A stretch of DNA of 43,233 nucleotides from Mesorhizobium loti (GCF_001510895.1 NZ_LPWA01000135.1:1-43233); one strand, 5' to 3'; shown: positions 15,235 through 24,274, counted from the stretch's first letter. Notes: generated by a model from the sequence alone, not told the origin. A program made the numbers and translations.

Positions 15235-16409
15235 ATGTCGCGTCGTCGCCTGATCACGCCCAGCGAGCGCCGCCAGCTCGATCCGTTCGTCGTTGCGACC
15301 GGCGACGCATCCCCGCGCGATCAACGCGATCTCATGGAACGGCCTTTCTTCTCGCTGGCCAAGGCCAAGCGCACCACGCCGATCCTTTACGAAGCCGGCG
15401 GCACACGCGTCGAAGTCTTCGCTGTTGCCGAGCATGGCATGGCGACTATCTGGGACGCGACGTGCTGATCTGGGCCGCGAGCCAGGTCGTCGAGGCCGAG
15501 AATCTCGGCCTTCGAACATCTCGTTTCCTGCGCTTCACGCCGTATCAGCTCCTGATGGCCGTCGGACGGCAGACTGGTGCCCGCGACTACAAGCTCTTGA
15601 AGGGCGCACTGACGCGCCTGCAATCGACCGTCATCCGCACCACGATACGCCACAACGAGCATTGGCGTCGCCACCAGTTCTCCTGGATCAACGCATGGGA
15701 GGAATGCACGACGCTCGACGGCCGCGTCGAGGGCATGGAGTTCGTGCTGCCCGACTGGTTCTATCGCGGGGTCATTGATCGCTCGCTGGTTCTGACCATC
15801 GACCCCGCTTATTTCCGGCTGACCGGTGGGATCGAGCGCTGGCTCTACCGCGTCGCCCGCAAGCATGCCGGCCGCCAGAAGCAGGGCTGGCTCTTCGACA
15901 TCCCACATCTGCACGAGAAGTCCGGCAGCCTGGTTCGCGTTTCGGATTTCGCGCTCCAGATCAGGCGCATCGCCGCCCGCCAGCCGCTACCCGGCTATCG
16001 CCTCCAGATCGAGTACCAGGGGCGCCGGGAGCTGCTGCGCATCCTGCCCGCGAACTTTCCCACAGCCCTTGTGGATCGTGCTGTGGAAACACTCGGGATT
16101 TCGCACGCAAACCGTATCGGGATTTCGCACGCAGCCCCATCGGGACTTCGCACGCACGGCTCGCAACTAACCCTTTGGCCCGAGACGGTAATCCCGGCTC
16201 TTAACTTAGAGTCTAATAGAGAATCTAACTTTTGTAGTGGCGCGCCCGATGTGGAAAACTACTTCGCCGGAGTGCGTCAATGCGAGGCCGCAGCCAACAA
16301 AGAGGAAAATAAATCCGATACGTCTTTCCGTAAATCCAGGTTTACGGCTGACAATACTCCCGACACGCCGCGTCTGCCCTTCGGCAAAAGGCCGGGAGGG
16401 GCGAAGTGA
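15235..16409 (+). pseudogene. RepA-like replication initiator, frameshifted
   Basis: The first frame (MSRRRLITPSERRQLDPFVV, LMERPFFSLAKAKRT, AEHGMATIWDA) breaks at 15459. The next frame continues with LIWAASQVVEAENLGLRTSR, FLRFTPYQLLMAVGRQTG and DYKLLKGALTRLQSTVIRTT, matching the replication initiator protein A family found on alphaproteobacterial plasmids and ICEs. The usual WDADVLIWA shows one G is missing. Repaired length is about 391 residues. The stop at 16407-16409 overlaps the parA GTG start, implying translational coupling through the full C-terminus. The last third also contains iteron-like repeats at DNA level. Initiators in ICEs can support replication of the excised circle; that role is inferred. 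Confidence 0.78.
16056..16258. other. Candidate replication origin inside the repA 3' region
   Basis: Three direct repeats of CGGGATTTCGCACGCA (16094-16109, 16118-16133, 16141-16156 with one change) start 24 and 23 bases apart. They are flanked by DnaA-box-like nonamers: TTTCCCACA at 16056, TGTGGATCG at 16070, TGTGGAAAC at 16082 (each 7 of 9) and TGTGGAAAA at 16250 (8 of 9). An AT-rich stretch at about 16199-16240 follows. This is the arrangement of an iteron-type oriV. Confidence 0.55.
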
Positions 16410-17044
16410 TCGTCGCGCTACTCAATCAAAAAGGTGGTGTCGGCAAGACGACGCTCGCCTTGCATCTCGCCGGTGAATGGGCCGGGCAGGGATGCCGCGT
16501 CTCCCTGATCGACGCGGACCCGCAAGGTTCTGCGCTCGACAGGTCGCAGCAGCGCGCACGGGAGGGGCTGCCAAGGCGCTTCGGTGTCATCGGCCTTGCG
16601 CGAGACACGCTGCATCGCGAGGCCCCGGAGCTGGCCCGCGATCGCGATCATGTCGTCATCGACGGACCGCCGCGTGTCGCCGGCCTGATGCGCTCGGCTC
16701 TGCTCGCCGCCGACCTTGTGCTGATCCCGGTGCAGCCATCGCCGTTCGATGGCTGGGCCTCGGCTGAGATCCTGTCACTTCTGCAGGAGGCACGCATCTA
16801 TCGCCCGCAGCTTGTCGCCCGTTTCGTGTTGAATCGCTGTGCCGCGCGCACTGTCATCGCCCGCGAAACAGCCAAGACACTCGCCGATCACGATCCGCCG
16901 GTACTCAACGCCACCATCGGCCAGCGAGTCGCTTTCGCGGATGCCGCGCAATCCGGTCGCCTGGTTTCCGAACTCGACGACGGCAGTCCCGCTGCCCGTG
17001 AGATCACCGTGCTTTGCGCCGAGGTCGGGAGGATCGCGCCGTGA
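16406..17044 (+). CDS. parA: ParA family partition ATPase
   Basis: A 212-residue Walker-type ATPase. The deviant Walker A is at residues 8-17 (QKGGVGKTTL), the A' motif is LIDADPQGSA at about 34-43, and Walker B is DHVVIDGPPR at about 84-93. It lacks the N-terminal DNA-binding extension of larger plasmid ParA proteins, so it belongs to the short type. It starts with GTG at 16406, overlapping the initiator stop, and its own stop overlaps the next gene. In excised ICEs such proteins stabilise the circular form; the adjacent ribbon-helix-helix gene is the likely DNA-binding partner. Confidence 0.88.
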   Translation: MIVALLNQKGGVGKTTLALHLAGEWAGQGCRVSLIDADPQGSALDRSQQRAREGLPRRFGVIGLARDTLHREAPELARDRDHVVIDGPPRVAGLMRSALLAADLVLIPVQPSPFDGWASAEILSLLQEARIYRPQLVARFVLNRCAARTVIARETAKTLADHDPPVLNATIGQRVAFADAAQSGRLVSELDDGSPAAREITVLCAEVGRIAP

Positions 17045-17280
17045 GCAAGCGTGGCTTCGCCTCACGTCCCACCGGCCCGGAAAGATGGATCAAGGCGCCG
17101 GACGCGCCGCTCCGGCGCGCCGATACCGCCGCCTTCACCGCTCGGCTGACCGTCGACATTACACCCGAGCTGCGCGGTCGCATCAAGATCGTGGCGTTCA
17201 GGCGTGGCATCACCGTCGCCGACATGCTGCGCGACCTGTTCGCCCGCGAATTCCCCGCCGATCCCGGAGACCCGTCATGA
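17041..17280 (+). CDS. Ribbon-helix-helix protein, likely ParA partner
   Basis: Seventy-nine residues: a basic, flexible N-terminus followed by a ribbon-helix-helix fold. The strand is RLTVDIT, helix A is PELRGRIKIVAFRRG and helix B is TVADMLRDLFAREF. Size and position match centromere-binding partners of short ParA proteins (ParG-like). It starts with GTG at 17041 in a four-base overlap with parA, and its stop overlaps the DUF2840 start. DNA target and function are inferred. Confidence 0.7.
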   Translation: MSKRGFASRPTGPERWIKAPDAPLRRADTAAFTARLTVDITPELRGRIKIVAFRRGITVADMLRDLFAREFPADPGDPS

Positions 17281-17798
17281 ACGAAAACGAACGGCAACCC
17301 GCATTGCGCGTCATGCCGCCCACGCAACGGCATACCGTGAACCTGACCCATGTCGAGCTGACCTGGATCGAGAAAAAGATCGAGTTCTGGCTGCGTTTCG
17401 GCCGCCGCGCCCAGGAGACGATTCTCGACCGCCGGCGCAGCATCGCCAGTTTCGCGCCGAACAGCATCTTCGCCTTCGTGCGCTGGGCGTCGAACGATTT
17501 CGGCACGGTGATTTCGCGCATGGATATCGTGCGCACCGTCGCCCCAGGCGAACGCTATCAAACACTGCCCTTCGTGCGTCCCGGCGGCGAGATTTTGCTG
17601 CGGGTCGATGGCTGGCCCAAGGTCGAGCGGGTGTTGCAGTTCATCGACGCGATCGAGGCCCTCGGCGTCGATCCCGCCGACGCCGCGCCGGAATATTGGC
17701 GTCACCTCCACAACCGTCTCGCCGCCGGCCATGAACCACGCGCCTATACGCGCGAACAGCATGACGCCTGGCTGAAGCGCCAGAGGGTTACGCCATGA
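17277..17798 (+). CDS. DUF2840 domain-containing protein
   Basis: A 173-residue soluble protein of the DUF2840 family, found almost only in Trb-type ICEs between parA and traF. Recognisable stretches include LTHVELTWIEKKIEFWLRFGR, FAPNSIFAFVRWASNDFGTVISR, and in the C-terminal half GGEILLRVDGWPKVERVLQFIDAIEALG. Function unknown. ATGA overlaps at both ends place it firmly in the rdfS-to-traF operon. No membrane segment or known catalytic motif is visible. Confidence 0.85.
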   Translation: MNENERQPALRVMPPTQRHTVNLTHVELTWIEKKIEFWLRFGRRAQETILDRRRSIASFAPNSIFAFVRWASNDFGTVISRMDIVRTVAPGERYQTLPFVRPGGEILLRVDGWPKVERVLQFIDAIEALGVDPADAAPEYWRHLHNRLAAGHEPRAYTREQHDAWLKRQRVTP

Positions 17799-18340
17799 GC
17801 CGCTTCGGCTACGTCATGACGACGTACTTCGTCCTGCTCACGATAGGCGGCCTGGCCTTCGTCCATCCTTCACCACGGCTGATCTGGAATGCGACGGCCA
17901 GTACGCCGACCGGCCTCTATGCGCTGCGTCCGGTCGACCAGCTCCACGTCATGGACTTGGTCGCGTTCAAGCCGCCCGAGCCGGTCGCGAGTTTTCTGGC
18001 TGACGGCGGATTCTTGCCCAGGGACGTGCCGCTGTTGAAGCACGTCATGGCGCTGCCCGGACAGACCGTCTGCCGGACCGGCGACGCCGTCACGGTCGAC
18101 GGCATCGCGGTCGGCGATGCGCGCGACCGTGATCATCTCGGCCGCCCGCTGCCAAGCTGGAGCGGTTGTCGGGCGATCCGCCCAAGCGAAATCTTTCTGA
18201 TGAATCCGAGCGTGCCGGACAGCCTTGATGGCCGCTATTTCGGCCCGCTTCCGACCAGCTCGATCCTCGCCCGCGCCATTCCGCTGCTCACCGACGAGGA
18301 CGGCGACGGGCGCTTCACCTGGCGCGCCCGAACGCGATGA
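17795..18340 (+). CDS. traF: TraF, conjugation pilin-processing S26 peptidase
   Basis: A 181-residue membrane-anchored serine peptidase of the S26 (signal peptidase) family. One membrane segment occupies about residues 7-23. The catalytic serine is in NATASTPTGLY (Ser36) and the general-base lysine in LLKHVMALPG (Lys82), the usual TraF pair. A C-terminal NPSVPDSLDGRYFGPLP segment is also typical. In IncP plasmids TraF cyclises the TrbC prepilin, and trbC is present at 28107. It overlaps DUF2840 by four bases. Confidence 0.88.
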   Translation: MSRFGYVMTTYFVLLTIGGLAFVHPSPRLIWNATASTPTGLYALRPVDQLHVMDLVAFKPPEPVASFLADGGFLPRDVPLLKHVMALPGQTVCRTGDAVTVDGIAVGDARDRDHLGRPLPSWSGCRAIRPSEIFLMNPSVPDSLDGRYFGPLPTSSILARAIPLLTDEDGDGRFTWRARTR

Positions 18341-18409
18341 CGGTCGTGACCTGCGTCGTGCGGAACGCACGTCGTCCCCATCCATCGCATCACATGAGGA
18401 GTCTTCGTC

Positions 18410-18754
18410 ATGACACAAATCGGTCAATTCACACGCAGCGAGTCCGGCTATTGCGGCCGCATCCAGACGCTCTCGTTCGACGTCGAGTTGATGCTTATTC
18501 CTGCCGAGCACAGCGACGCCGAAAACGCGCCAGACTATCGCGTCCATCTCGGTGGCGACGACGGCCCGGCGATTGGCCCAGAAATCGGAGCTGCGTGGAA
18601 GCGCACAAGCGAGAAGGCTGGCAACTATGTCTCCCTCCAGCTTGACGATCCGGCGCTGACGCAGCCGATCCGCGCCAACCTGTTCCAGTCCAGCGACGAC
18701 GAGTTCGCCTGGGTGCTGAACTGGAATCGACCCAAGCGCGGCGAGCGGGACTGA
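18410..18754 (+). CDS. DUF736 family protein, intact copy
   Basis: A 114-residue protein opening MTQIGQFTRSESGYCGRIQTL. It continues through PDYRVHLG, IGAAWKRTSEKAGNYVSLQLDDP and ends in NLFQSSDDEFAWVLNW, all DUF736 landmarks. It has a GAGGAG-type ribosome binding site about eight bases before the ATG. The family is small, single-domain, of unknown function and linked to conjugative elements. The paralogue at 11360-11676 is quite divergent from it and frameshifted, so this copy would carry any function. Confidence 0.88.
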   Translation: MTQIGQFTRSESGYCGRIQTLSFDVELMLIPAEHSDAENAPDYRVHLGGDDGPAIGPEIGAAWKRTSEKAGNYVSLQLDDPALTQPIRANLFQSSDDEFAWVLNWNRPKRGERD

Positions 18755-18758
18755 AGCG

Positions 18759-19691
18759 ATGCGGGGTCCCGTCACGCGTGCCGGCGACAAGGTGTACCAA
18801 AACTCTATCCCTTTGTTCGCGGGGAAGCCGTCTCATCCCTTCGTCCCGCTCGATCATCCGTCGGCCGTCGCGCGCAGCGGCGGTCAAGGGCGGCCGCAGG
18901 CCGGCGCCTCGCGCGCACCCTTGACGGGCGCGAGCACGATGGCTCGCTCGCGTCCTTGCGGAGACACAACGAAACCCCGCTTCGCCATTCTTCTGCTCGC
19001 CGGCTTGCTTGCGATCGGTGCGCCGTCGCTGGCTGTGTCGGGCCAGACCGGGCCTGCGCAACGTCAGCCGGCGAGCGATCCCTATGCGCCCCATGTGGCG
19101 GAAGCCGCGCGGCGTTTCGGCATTCCTGCCGCCTGGATTCGTGCCGTCATGCGCGCCGAGAGCCGCGGCGACCGGCGCGCGGTCTCGCCGAAAAGCGCGA
19201 TGGGGCTGATGCAGATCATGCCCGCGACCTGGGCGGAACTGCGCAGTCGCTATGGCCTCGGCCGCGATCCCCTTGATCCGCACGACAACATCCTGGCGGG
19301 TGCCGCATATCTGCGCGACATGCACGACCGCTACGGCTTTCCTGGCTTCCTTGCGGCCTACAATGCCGGTCCTGGCCGCTACGAGGCGTATCGCGATCGG
19401 CATCGACCGCTGCCGGAGGAAACCATCGCTTATGTGGCGGCCATCGCCCCTTTTGTCGATGGCGGGCCGGCCGTTGGACCTGTCCCCGCGGCAGCCACCA
19501 ATGGCTCATTCTCGAGGCAGGCGCCGCTCTTCGTCGTGCGCGCTGACGGCCCGCCGACTGCCGATCATGCGATGCTCGATCGACCGCCGCATGACACGCC
19601 GGCTGCTATTCCGGTACGCGATCTCTCCGCCATTGCGCCGCAATCGGACGGGCTCTTCATCGCCCGCTCGGCACCGGGACGGTCTCAATGA
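18759..19691 (+). CDS. Lytic transglycosylase, VirB1-like
   Basis: A 310-residue protein with an SLT fold that would open peptidoglycan locally for the transfer channel. The catalytic glutamate is Glu134 in RAVMRAESRGD. SAMGLMQIMPATW and the AAYNAGPGRYEAY motif follow. A hydrophobic stretch at residues 74-92 (RFAILLLAGLLAIGAPSLAV) is a signal peptide or anchor, preceded by a long basic segment. The start at 18759 lies four bases after the DUF736 stop. The ATG at codon 61 (MARSRPCGD) would give a normal-length signal peptide and is a serious alternative. Confidence 0.85.
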   Translation: MRGPVTRAGDKVYQNSIPLFAGKPSHPFVPLDHPSAVARSGGQGRPQAGASRAPLTGASTMARSRPCGDTTKPRFAILLLAGLLAIGAPSLAVSGQTGPAQRQPASDPYAPHVAEAARRFGIPAAWIRAVMRAESRGDRRAVSPKSAMGLMQIMPATWAELRSRYGLGRDPLDPHDNILAGAAYLRDMHDRYGFPGFLAAYNAGPGRYEAYRDRHRPLPEETIAYVAAIAPFVDGGPAVGPVPAAATNGSFSRQAPLFVVRADGPPTADHAMLDRPPHDTPAAIPVRDLSAIAPQSDGLFIARSAPGRSQ

Positions 19692-20044
19692 GCGCACGCC
19701 GTCTCCGTCCTTTTGAAACTGATCGCTGCGCCGTCAACAGCATTGAAGCTGTCGCGAACACATCCGCAGTTGTGTGCGTCTGTGTCAAAGCTGTGTTCTG
19801 GCGCCAATTCGTGCTCAGGCGTGCATTGGCGCAGATCAGCGAAGAAGAGACTGCGGACAGGGGAGACGAGCAGGCACCGACCGAAGGAAGGCCAGATAAA
19901 AGGCCGCAATGTGCGGCTCGGGCGGTCGGTTGTTTTTGCTTCTGTTTTTCACTGATCCGGCAATGTGTGGCTTCGGCGTGCAATGTGCGCCTCACCATCA
20001 AGTCATTGCGGGGTTTCTGCTTTTCGCACATTTCCGAGGCCGCC
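19692..20044. other. Candidate oriT region upstream of the relaxase gene
   Basis: A 353-base gap without a gene. It holds GCGCCAAT (19801-19808) paired with ATTGGCGC (19825-19832) and a hairpin GCCGCA-ATG-TGCGGC (19903-19917). GCAATGTG is repeated at about 19906, 19960 and 19980, with inverted partial copies CATTGCG (20004) and CGCACATT (20025). Repeats and dyads directly ahead of the relaxase gene suit a transfer origin. No nick site could be recognised with certainty. Confidence 0.5.
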
Positions 20045-21783
20045 ATGGCCGAGGAGAATGACTTTCAGCCTCGCCCGGGCCGCATCCGCTCCGCTCGGGC
20101 TCAGCGGGCGAAGCCCTTCATCGCGCAGGCGCTCGCAGCCGCCCAGCGTGCCGGTGGCGGCATATCGCGACAGGGCATGCTCAGAAGCGGGAAGCGCTCC
20201 ACGTTCGGGCGTGGCCGCGTCGCCAGCGTGCGGGCCAACCGCCTGCTGACTGGACGCTCACGTCTGGTTACGATCAGACCCGCGTCGTGCGCCACACGGC
20301 ACGGCCGGCGCCGCTTGTCGCCCATCTCGGTTATCTCCGCCGCGAGGGCGTCACAAGGGATGGGGATAAGGCGCACCTGTTCGGCTCCGAGACCGAGGAC
20401 GCCGATCCCAAGGCGTTCGCGGAGCGATGCCAGGGCGACCGGCATCACTTCCGCTTCATCGTCTCGCCTCAGGATGCCGCCGAGCTGTCCGACCTCAAGG
20501 GCTACACCCGCGAGCTGATCGGGCAGATGGAGAAAGACCTCGGGACGAAACTCGACTGGGTCGCCGTCGATCATTGGAATACTCAGCATCCGCACGTCCA
20601 CATCATCACTCGTGGCGTCGCCGAGGACGGCCAGGACCTCGTCATCGCGAGGGACTACATCAAGGAAGGGATGCGCGCCCGCGCCCAGGATCTGGTCACG
20701 CAGGAATTGGGACCGCGCACCGATCTCGATATCCGTCGCGCGCTCGAGCGCCAGGTCGAGCAAGAGCGCTGGACCCAACTCGATCGTCAGCTTTCCCGCG
20801 ATGCTGATCGGCACGGCATCATCGACATGGCGCCCCATGCCGATCGCCAGCCCGATGAATTCCAAGCCTTGAAGGTCGGGCGGTTACGCCAATTGGAAGG
20901 GCTCGGCCTTGCGCATCAACTTGGGCCAGGCCAATGGATGATGGACGAGGCGGCCGAGGCCACGCTGCGCGAGCTCGGCGAACGCGGCGACATCATCAAG
21001 CGCATCCACCGCGGCCTGAAGGAATGCGGGATTGATCGCGGCACCGCCTCCTATGTGCTTACCGGCGAGAGCCTCGATGATCCCGTTATCGGCCGGCTGG
21101 TCGATCGCGGTCTCGATGACGAACTGAAGGGTACGGCCTATGTGGTGGTCGACGGGGTCGACGGTCGCACGCATCACATCAAGCTGCCTGACCTCGACGC
21201 TGCCGGCGACAGCGCGCCGGACTCGATCGTCGAGCTGCGCAAGTTTGACGATGCCGGGGGCCGGCGTCGCGTCGCAATCGCCGTTCGGTCCGATCTCGAC
21301 ATCTCTGCTCAGGTCACCGCGACGGGTGCCACCTGGCTCGACCGGCAAGCGATCGCGCGGGAACCGGCGGCGATCGGCCAAGGCGGCTTTGGCGCGGAGG
21401 TCCGCGATGCGATGGACCGTCGCGCCGAAGAACTGATCCGGCAGGGTCTTGCCGAACGACAGGCGCGTGGCATCACCTTCGTGCGCAACCTCATTACCAC
21501 GCTTCGCGACCGCGAAGTGGCGGCCCTCGGCGAGAGGCTCGCAGCCGAGACGGGGCGTCCGTTCAACCGATCCGCCTCTGGTGAATATGTCGCGGGCACC
21601 TATCAGCGACGCGTGACGCTCGCCTCCGGCCGCTTCGCCATGCTCGACGACGGTCTCGGTTTCCAGCTCGTGCCCTGGTCGCCCTCGCTGGAAAAGCAGC
21701 TCGGCCGCCATGTCTCGGGCGTCGCCCGCGATGACGGCGGGATCGACTGGAGCTTTGGCCGCAAGCGGGGCCTCGGCCTGTGA
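20045..21783 (+). pseudogene. rlxS: Relaxase (RlxS/VirD2-like, MobP type), frameshifted
   Basis: The first frame starts MAEENDFQPRPGRIRSAR and runs to RANRLLTGRSRLVTI. Identity then moves at about 20276 to the next frame (RVVRHTAR, LVAHLGYLRREGVTRDG), consistent with a lost A from AAG. Repaired, the protein is about 579 residues. Relaxase motifs are present: a candidate nucleophile tyrosine near residue 95 (HLGYLRREG), HHFRFIVSP, and the metal-binding WNTQHPHVHIITRG near 178-191. The enzyme would nick oriT and lead the strand into the channel. Unrepaired, the downstream frame could start at 20287 or later, but it would lack the basic N-terminus. The gene sits between the candidate oriT and traG. 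Confidence 0.85.
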
Positions 21784-21837
21784 CCCGCCCCGATCTCTCA
21801 CACCTGTTCCTCACACCTATCCCGAAAGGACGCTGAT

Positions 21838-23823
21838 ATGTCCGCCACCAAAATCCTCTGGGGCCAGCTCATCACCGTCTTTCTCATTGTCCTCATGACG
21901 ATGTGGACGGCCACCGAATGGACAGCCTGGCGCCTCGGCTTCCAGCCGCAGCTTGGGCACCCCTGGTTCGAGATCTTCCATTTCCCGATCTATCTGCCGC
22001 CTGCTTTCTTTGCCTGGTGGTTCGGCTACGACGCCTACGCCCCGCACATCTTCGTCGAAGGCGGCTATATCGCTGCATCCGGCGGACTGATCTCCGTCGC
22101 CGTTGCGATCGGTATGTCGGTCTGGCGGGCGCGCGAGGCCAAGAACGTCCAGACCTATGGCTCTGCTCGCTGGGCGCAGACACAAGAGGCTAAGGCGGCC
22201 GGTCTGCTTGGACCTGACGGCGTCGTGCTCGGTCGGCTCGACCGCGATTACCTTCGCCATGACGGCCCGGAGCATGTGCTGTGCTTCGCCCCAACGCGGA
22301 GCGGCAAGGGCGTCGGATTGGTCGTGCCGTCGTTGCTGACCTGGCCGGGTTCGGCGATCGTCCATGACATCAAGGGTGAGAACTGGCAGCTCACCGCTGG
22401 CTTCCGCGCCCAGCACGGCCGCGTGCTGCTGTTCGATCCGACCAATGCGAAATCGTCCGCCTACAATCCGCTGCTCGAGGTCCGTCGCGGCGAATGGGAA
22501 GTCCGCGACGTTCAGAACATTGCCGACATCCTGGTTGATCCTGAAGGAAGCCTGGACAAGCGGAACCATTGGGAGAAAACCAGTCACGCGCTGCTGGTCG
22601 GCGCGATCCTGCATGTCCTCTATGCCGAGGTGGACAAGACGCTTGCCGGTGTCGCCGCCTTTCTGTCCGATCCGAAGCGGCCAATTGAATCCACGCTCGC
22701 GGCGATGATGAAGACGGCGCATCTCGGCGAGGCCGGTGTCCACCCTGTTGTCGCTTCCGCGGCGCGGGAACTCCTCAACAAATCCGACAATGAGCGTTCG
22801 GGCGTACTCTCGACTGCCATGTCGTTTCTTGGACTCTATCGCGACCCTGTCGTAGCGGAAGTGACACGGCGCTGCGACTGGCGGATCGCCGATATCGTTG
22901 GCGGCAAGCAGCCGGCGACGCTCTATCTCGTGGTGCCGCCCTCCGACATCAATCGGACCAAGCCGCTCATCCGGCTCATCCTCAATCAGATCGGCCGACG
23001 CTTGACTGAGGAACTGCACGCCAAAAGCGGGCGCCACCGGTTGCTCCTGATGCTCGATGAGTTTCCGGCGCTGGGGCGCCTCGACTTTTTCGAGAGCGCG
23101 CTCGCCTTTATGGCTGGCTACGGGTTGAAGAGCTTCCTGATCGCCCAAAGTCTCAATCAGATCGAGAAGGCCTATGGGCCCAACAACTCAATCCTCGACA
23201 ACTGCCACGTACGCATCAGCTTTGCGACCAATGACGAAAGGACGGCGAAGAGGGTCAGCGACGCGCTCGGGACCGCGACCGAGATGAAGGCGATGAAGAA
23301 CTATGCCGGGCACCGGCTTTCGCCCTGGCTGGGCCATCTGATGGTGTCGCGCTCCGAGACGGCGCGGCCGCTGCTCACCCCCGGCGAGATCATGCAGCTC
23401 CCGCCCGCAGACGAAATCGTCATGGTCGCCGGCACGGCGCCGATCCGGGCGAAGAAGGCGCGCTATTACGAGGACGAGCGGTTTCAGGAGCGTGTGTTGC
23501 AGCCGCCGGCGCTGACCAGATCCGAGACCTCGCGGCCAGACGACTGGAGCGCCCGGCCGCTGCCGGCGCACCTGGAGATCGCCGAGCCACCGCCGGCCGA
23601 ACAGGCGCAGGACGACGATCCGACCGGGTCCGAGCGCCGCCGGCAGCCGGAACTGAGCAGGGCGAAGCCGATCGAAAAGAAAGAGCCGATCGACAACGAG
23701 TTCGCGCCCGACGCCGGCGACGAGGTTGAGGACGAGGCTGTTCGCAATAGCCGCATGAACCGCCTCATGCAGGGCGTCGCGCGGCAGGTCTCGCTCGATC
23801 CCGACGATGGCATGGATCTGTGA
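21838..23823 (+). CDS. traG: TraG, conjugal transfer coupling protein
   Basis: A 661-residue VirD4/TraG ATPase that hands the relaxase-DNA complex to the channel. Three hydrophobic segments lie in the first 100 residues (about 8-24, 49-64, 78-96). Walker A is CFAPTRSGKGVG (about 149-160) and Walker B is LLLMLDEFPALG near 403-414. NNSILDNCHVRISFATND and the LLTPGEIMQLP stretch are typical of TraG. The C-terminal 100 residues are acidic and low-complexity. The gene is intact, starts 54 bases after the relaxase gene with GAAAGGA upstream, and is followed within four bases by the CopG-like gene. Confidence 0.92.
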   Translation: MSATKILWGQLITVFLIVLMTMWTATEWTAWRLGFQPQLGHPWFEIFHFPIYLPPAFFAWWFGYDAYAPHIFVEGGYIAASGGLISVAVAIGMSVWRAREAKNVQTYGSARWAQTQEAKAAGLLGPDGVVLGRLDRDYLRHDGPEHVLCFAPTRSGKGVGLVVPSLLTWPGSAIVHDIKGENWQLTAGFRAQHGRVLLFDPTNAKSSAYNPLLEVRRGEWEVRDVQNIADILVDPEGSLDKRNHWEKTSHALLVGAILHVLYAEVDKTLAGVAAFLSDPKRPIESTLAAMMKTAHLGEAGVHPVVASAARELLNKSDNERSGVLSTAMSFLGLYRDPVVAEVTRRCDWRIADIVGGKQPATLYLVVPPSDINRTKPLIRLILNQIGRRLTEELHAKSGRHRLLLMLDEFPALGRLDFFESALAFMAGYGLKSFLIAQSLNQIEKAYGPNNSILDNCHVRISFATNDERTAKRVSDALGTATEMKAMKNYAGHRLSPWLGHLMVSRSETARPLLTPGEIMQLPPADEIVMVAGTAPIRAKKARYYEDERFQERVLQPPALTRSETSRPDDWSARPLPAHLEIAEPPPAEQAQDDDPTGSERRRQPELSRAKPIEKKEPIDNEFAPDAGDEVEDEAVRNSRMNRLMQGVARQVSLDPDDGMDL

Positions 23824-23827
23824 GGCG

Positions 23828-24274
23828 ATGATGACCACATCGAAGAAGAAGACGGCTGTCTCCGTCTATCTCGATCCCGATGTCATGAGGCGGTTGTCCG
23901 CCTACGCCGCCCGGCGCGAGCAACCGATGTCGCTGATCGCGGAAGCGGCCATCGCGTCTTTCCTGTCGCCCGATGCCGACGAGCGGCGCGAGGCCGCCAT
24001 CGCCAAGCGGCTCGACCAGCAGGACCGGCGCCTGGCGCGTCTCGAGCGCGATGTTGGCATCGCTGTCGAGACGCTGGCATTGTTCATCCGCTTTTGGCTC
24101 ACCACCACGCCGCCGTTGCCGGAGCCCGCCGCCCAGGCGGCGCGGGCGAAGGCCGGGGCGCGCTATGACAATTTCGTCGCGGCGCTCGGCCGCAGACTCA
24201 GTGAAGGGCCGAAGCTTCGGCAGGAGATTCCTGAGGACTTGCAGGTGACATCAACTGCAGAGGAGCCAAAGTGA
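23828..24274 (+). CDS. CopG-like ribbon-helix-helix protein
   Basis: A 148-residue protein whose N-terminus is a ribbon-helix-helix: strand TAVSVYLD, helix PDVMRRLSAYAARRE, helix MSLIAEAAIASFL. A coiled, charged segment (residues 60-85) and a hydrophobic helix (ETLALFIRFWLTTTPPLP, about 87-105) follow. Such CopG-family genes usually sit between traG and trbB in Trb-type ICEs. It may regulate the transfer genes or assist TraG; the hydrophobic helix hints at membrane contact. Two ATG codons lie in tandem at 23828 and 23831. Confidence 0.8.
   Translation: MMTTSKKKTAVSVYLDPDVMRRLSAYAARREQPMSLIAEAAIASFLSPDADERREAAIAKRLDQQDRRLARLERDVGIAVETLALFIRFWLTTTPPLPEPAAQAARAKAGARYDNFVAALGRRLSEGPKLRQEIPEDLQVTSTAEEPK

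Noticed and set aside
14521..15519. A 332-codon minus-strand frame across fseA, rdfS and repA
   Set aside because: It is arginine-rich with no family features and overlaps three genes with clear family signatures on the other strand.
16094..16156. Three evenly spaced repeats considered as a CRISPR array
   Set aside because: Repeats are 16 bases with 7-8 base gaps, lie in a coding frame, and no cas genes are present. An iteron array fits better.
21817..23148. A 443-codon open frame antisense to traG
   Set aside because: It is a shadow of high-GC coding sequence: traG motifs on the plus strand are complete and the antisense product resembles no family.
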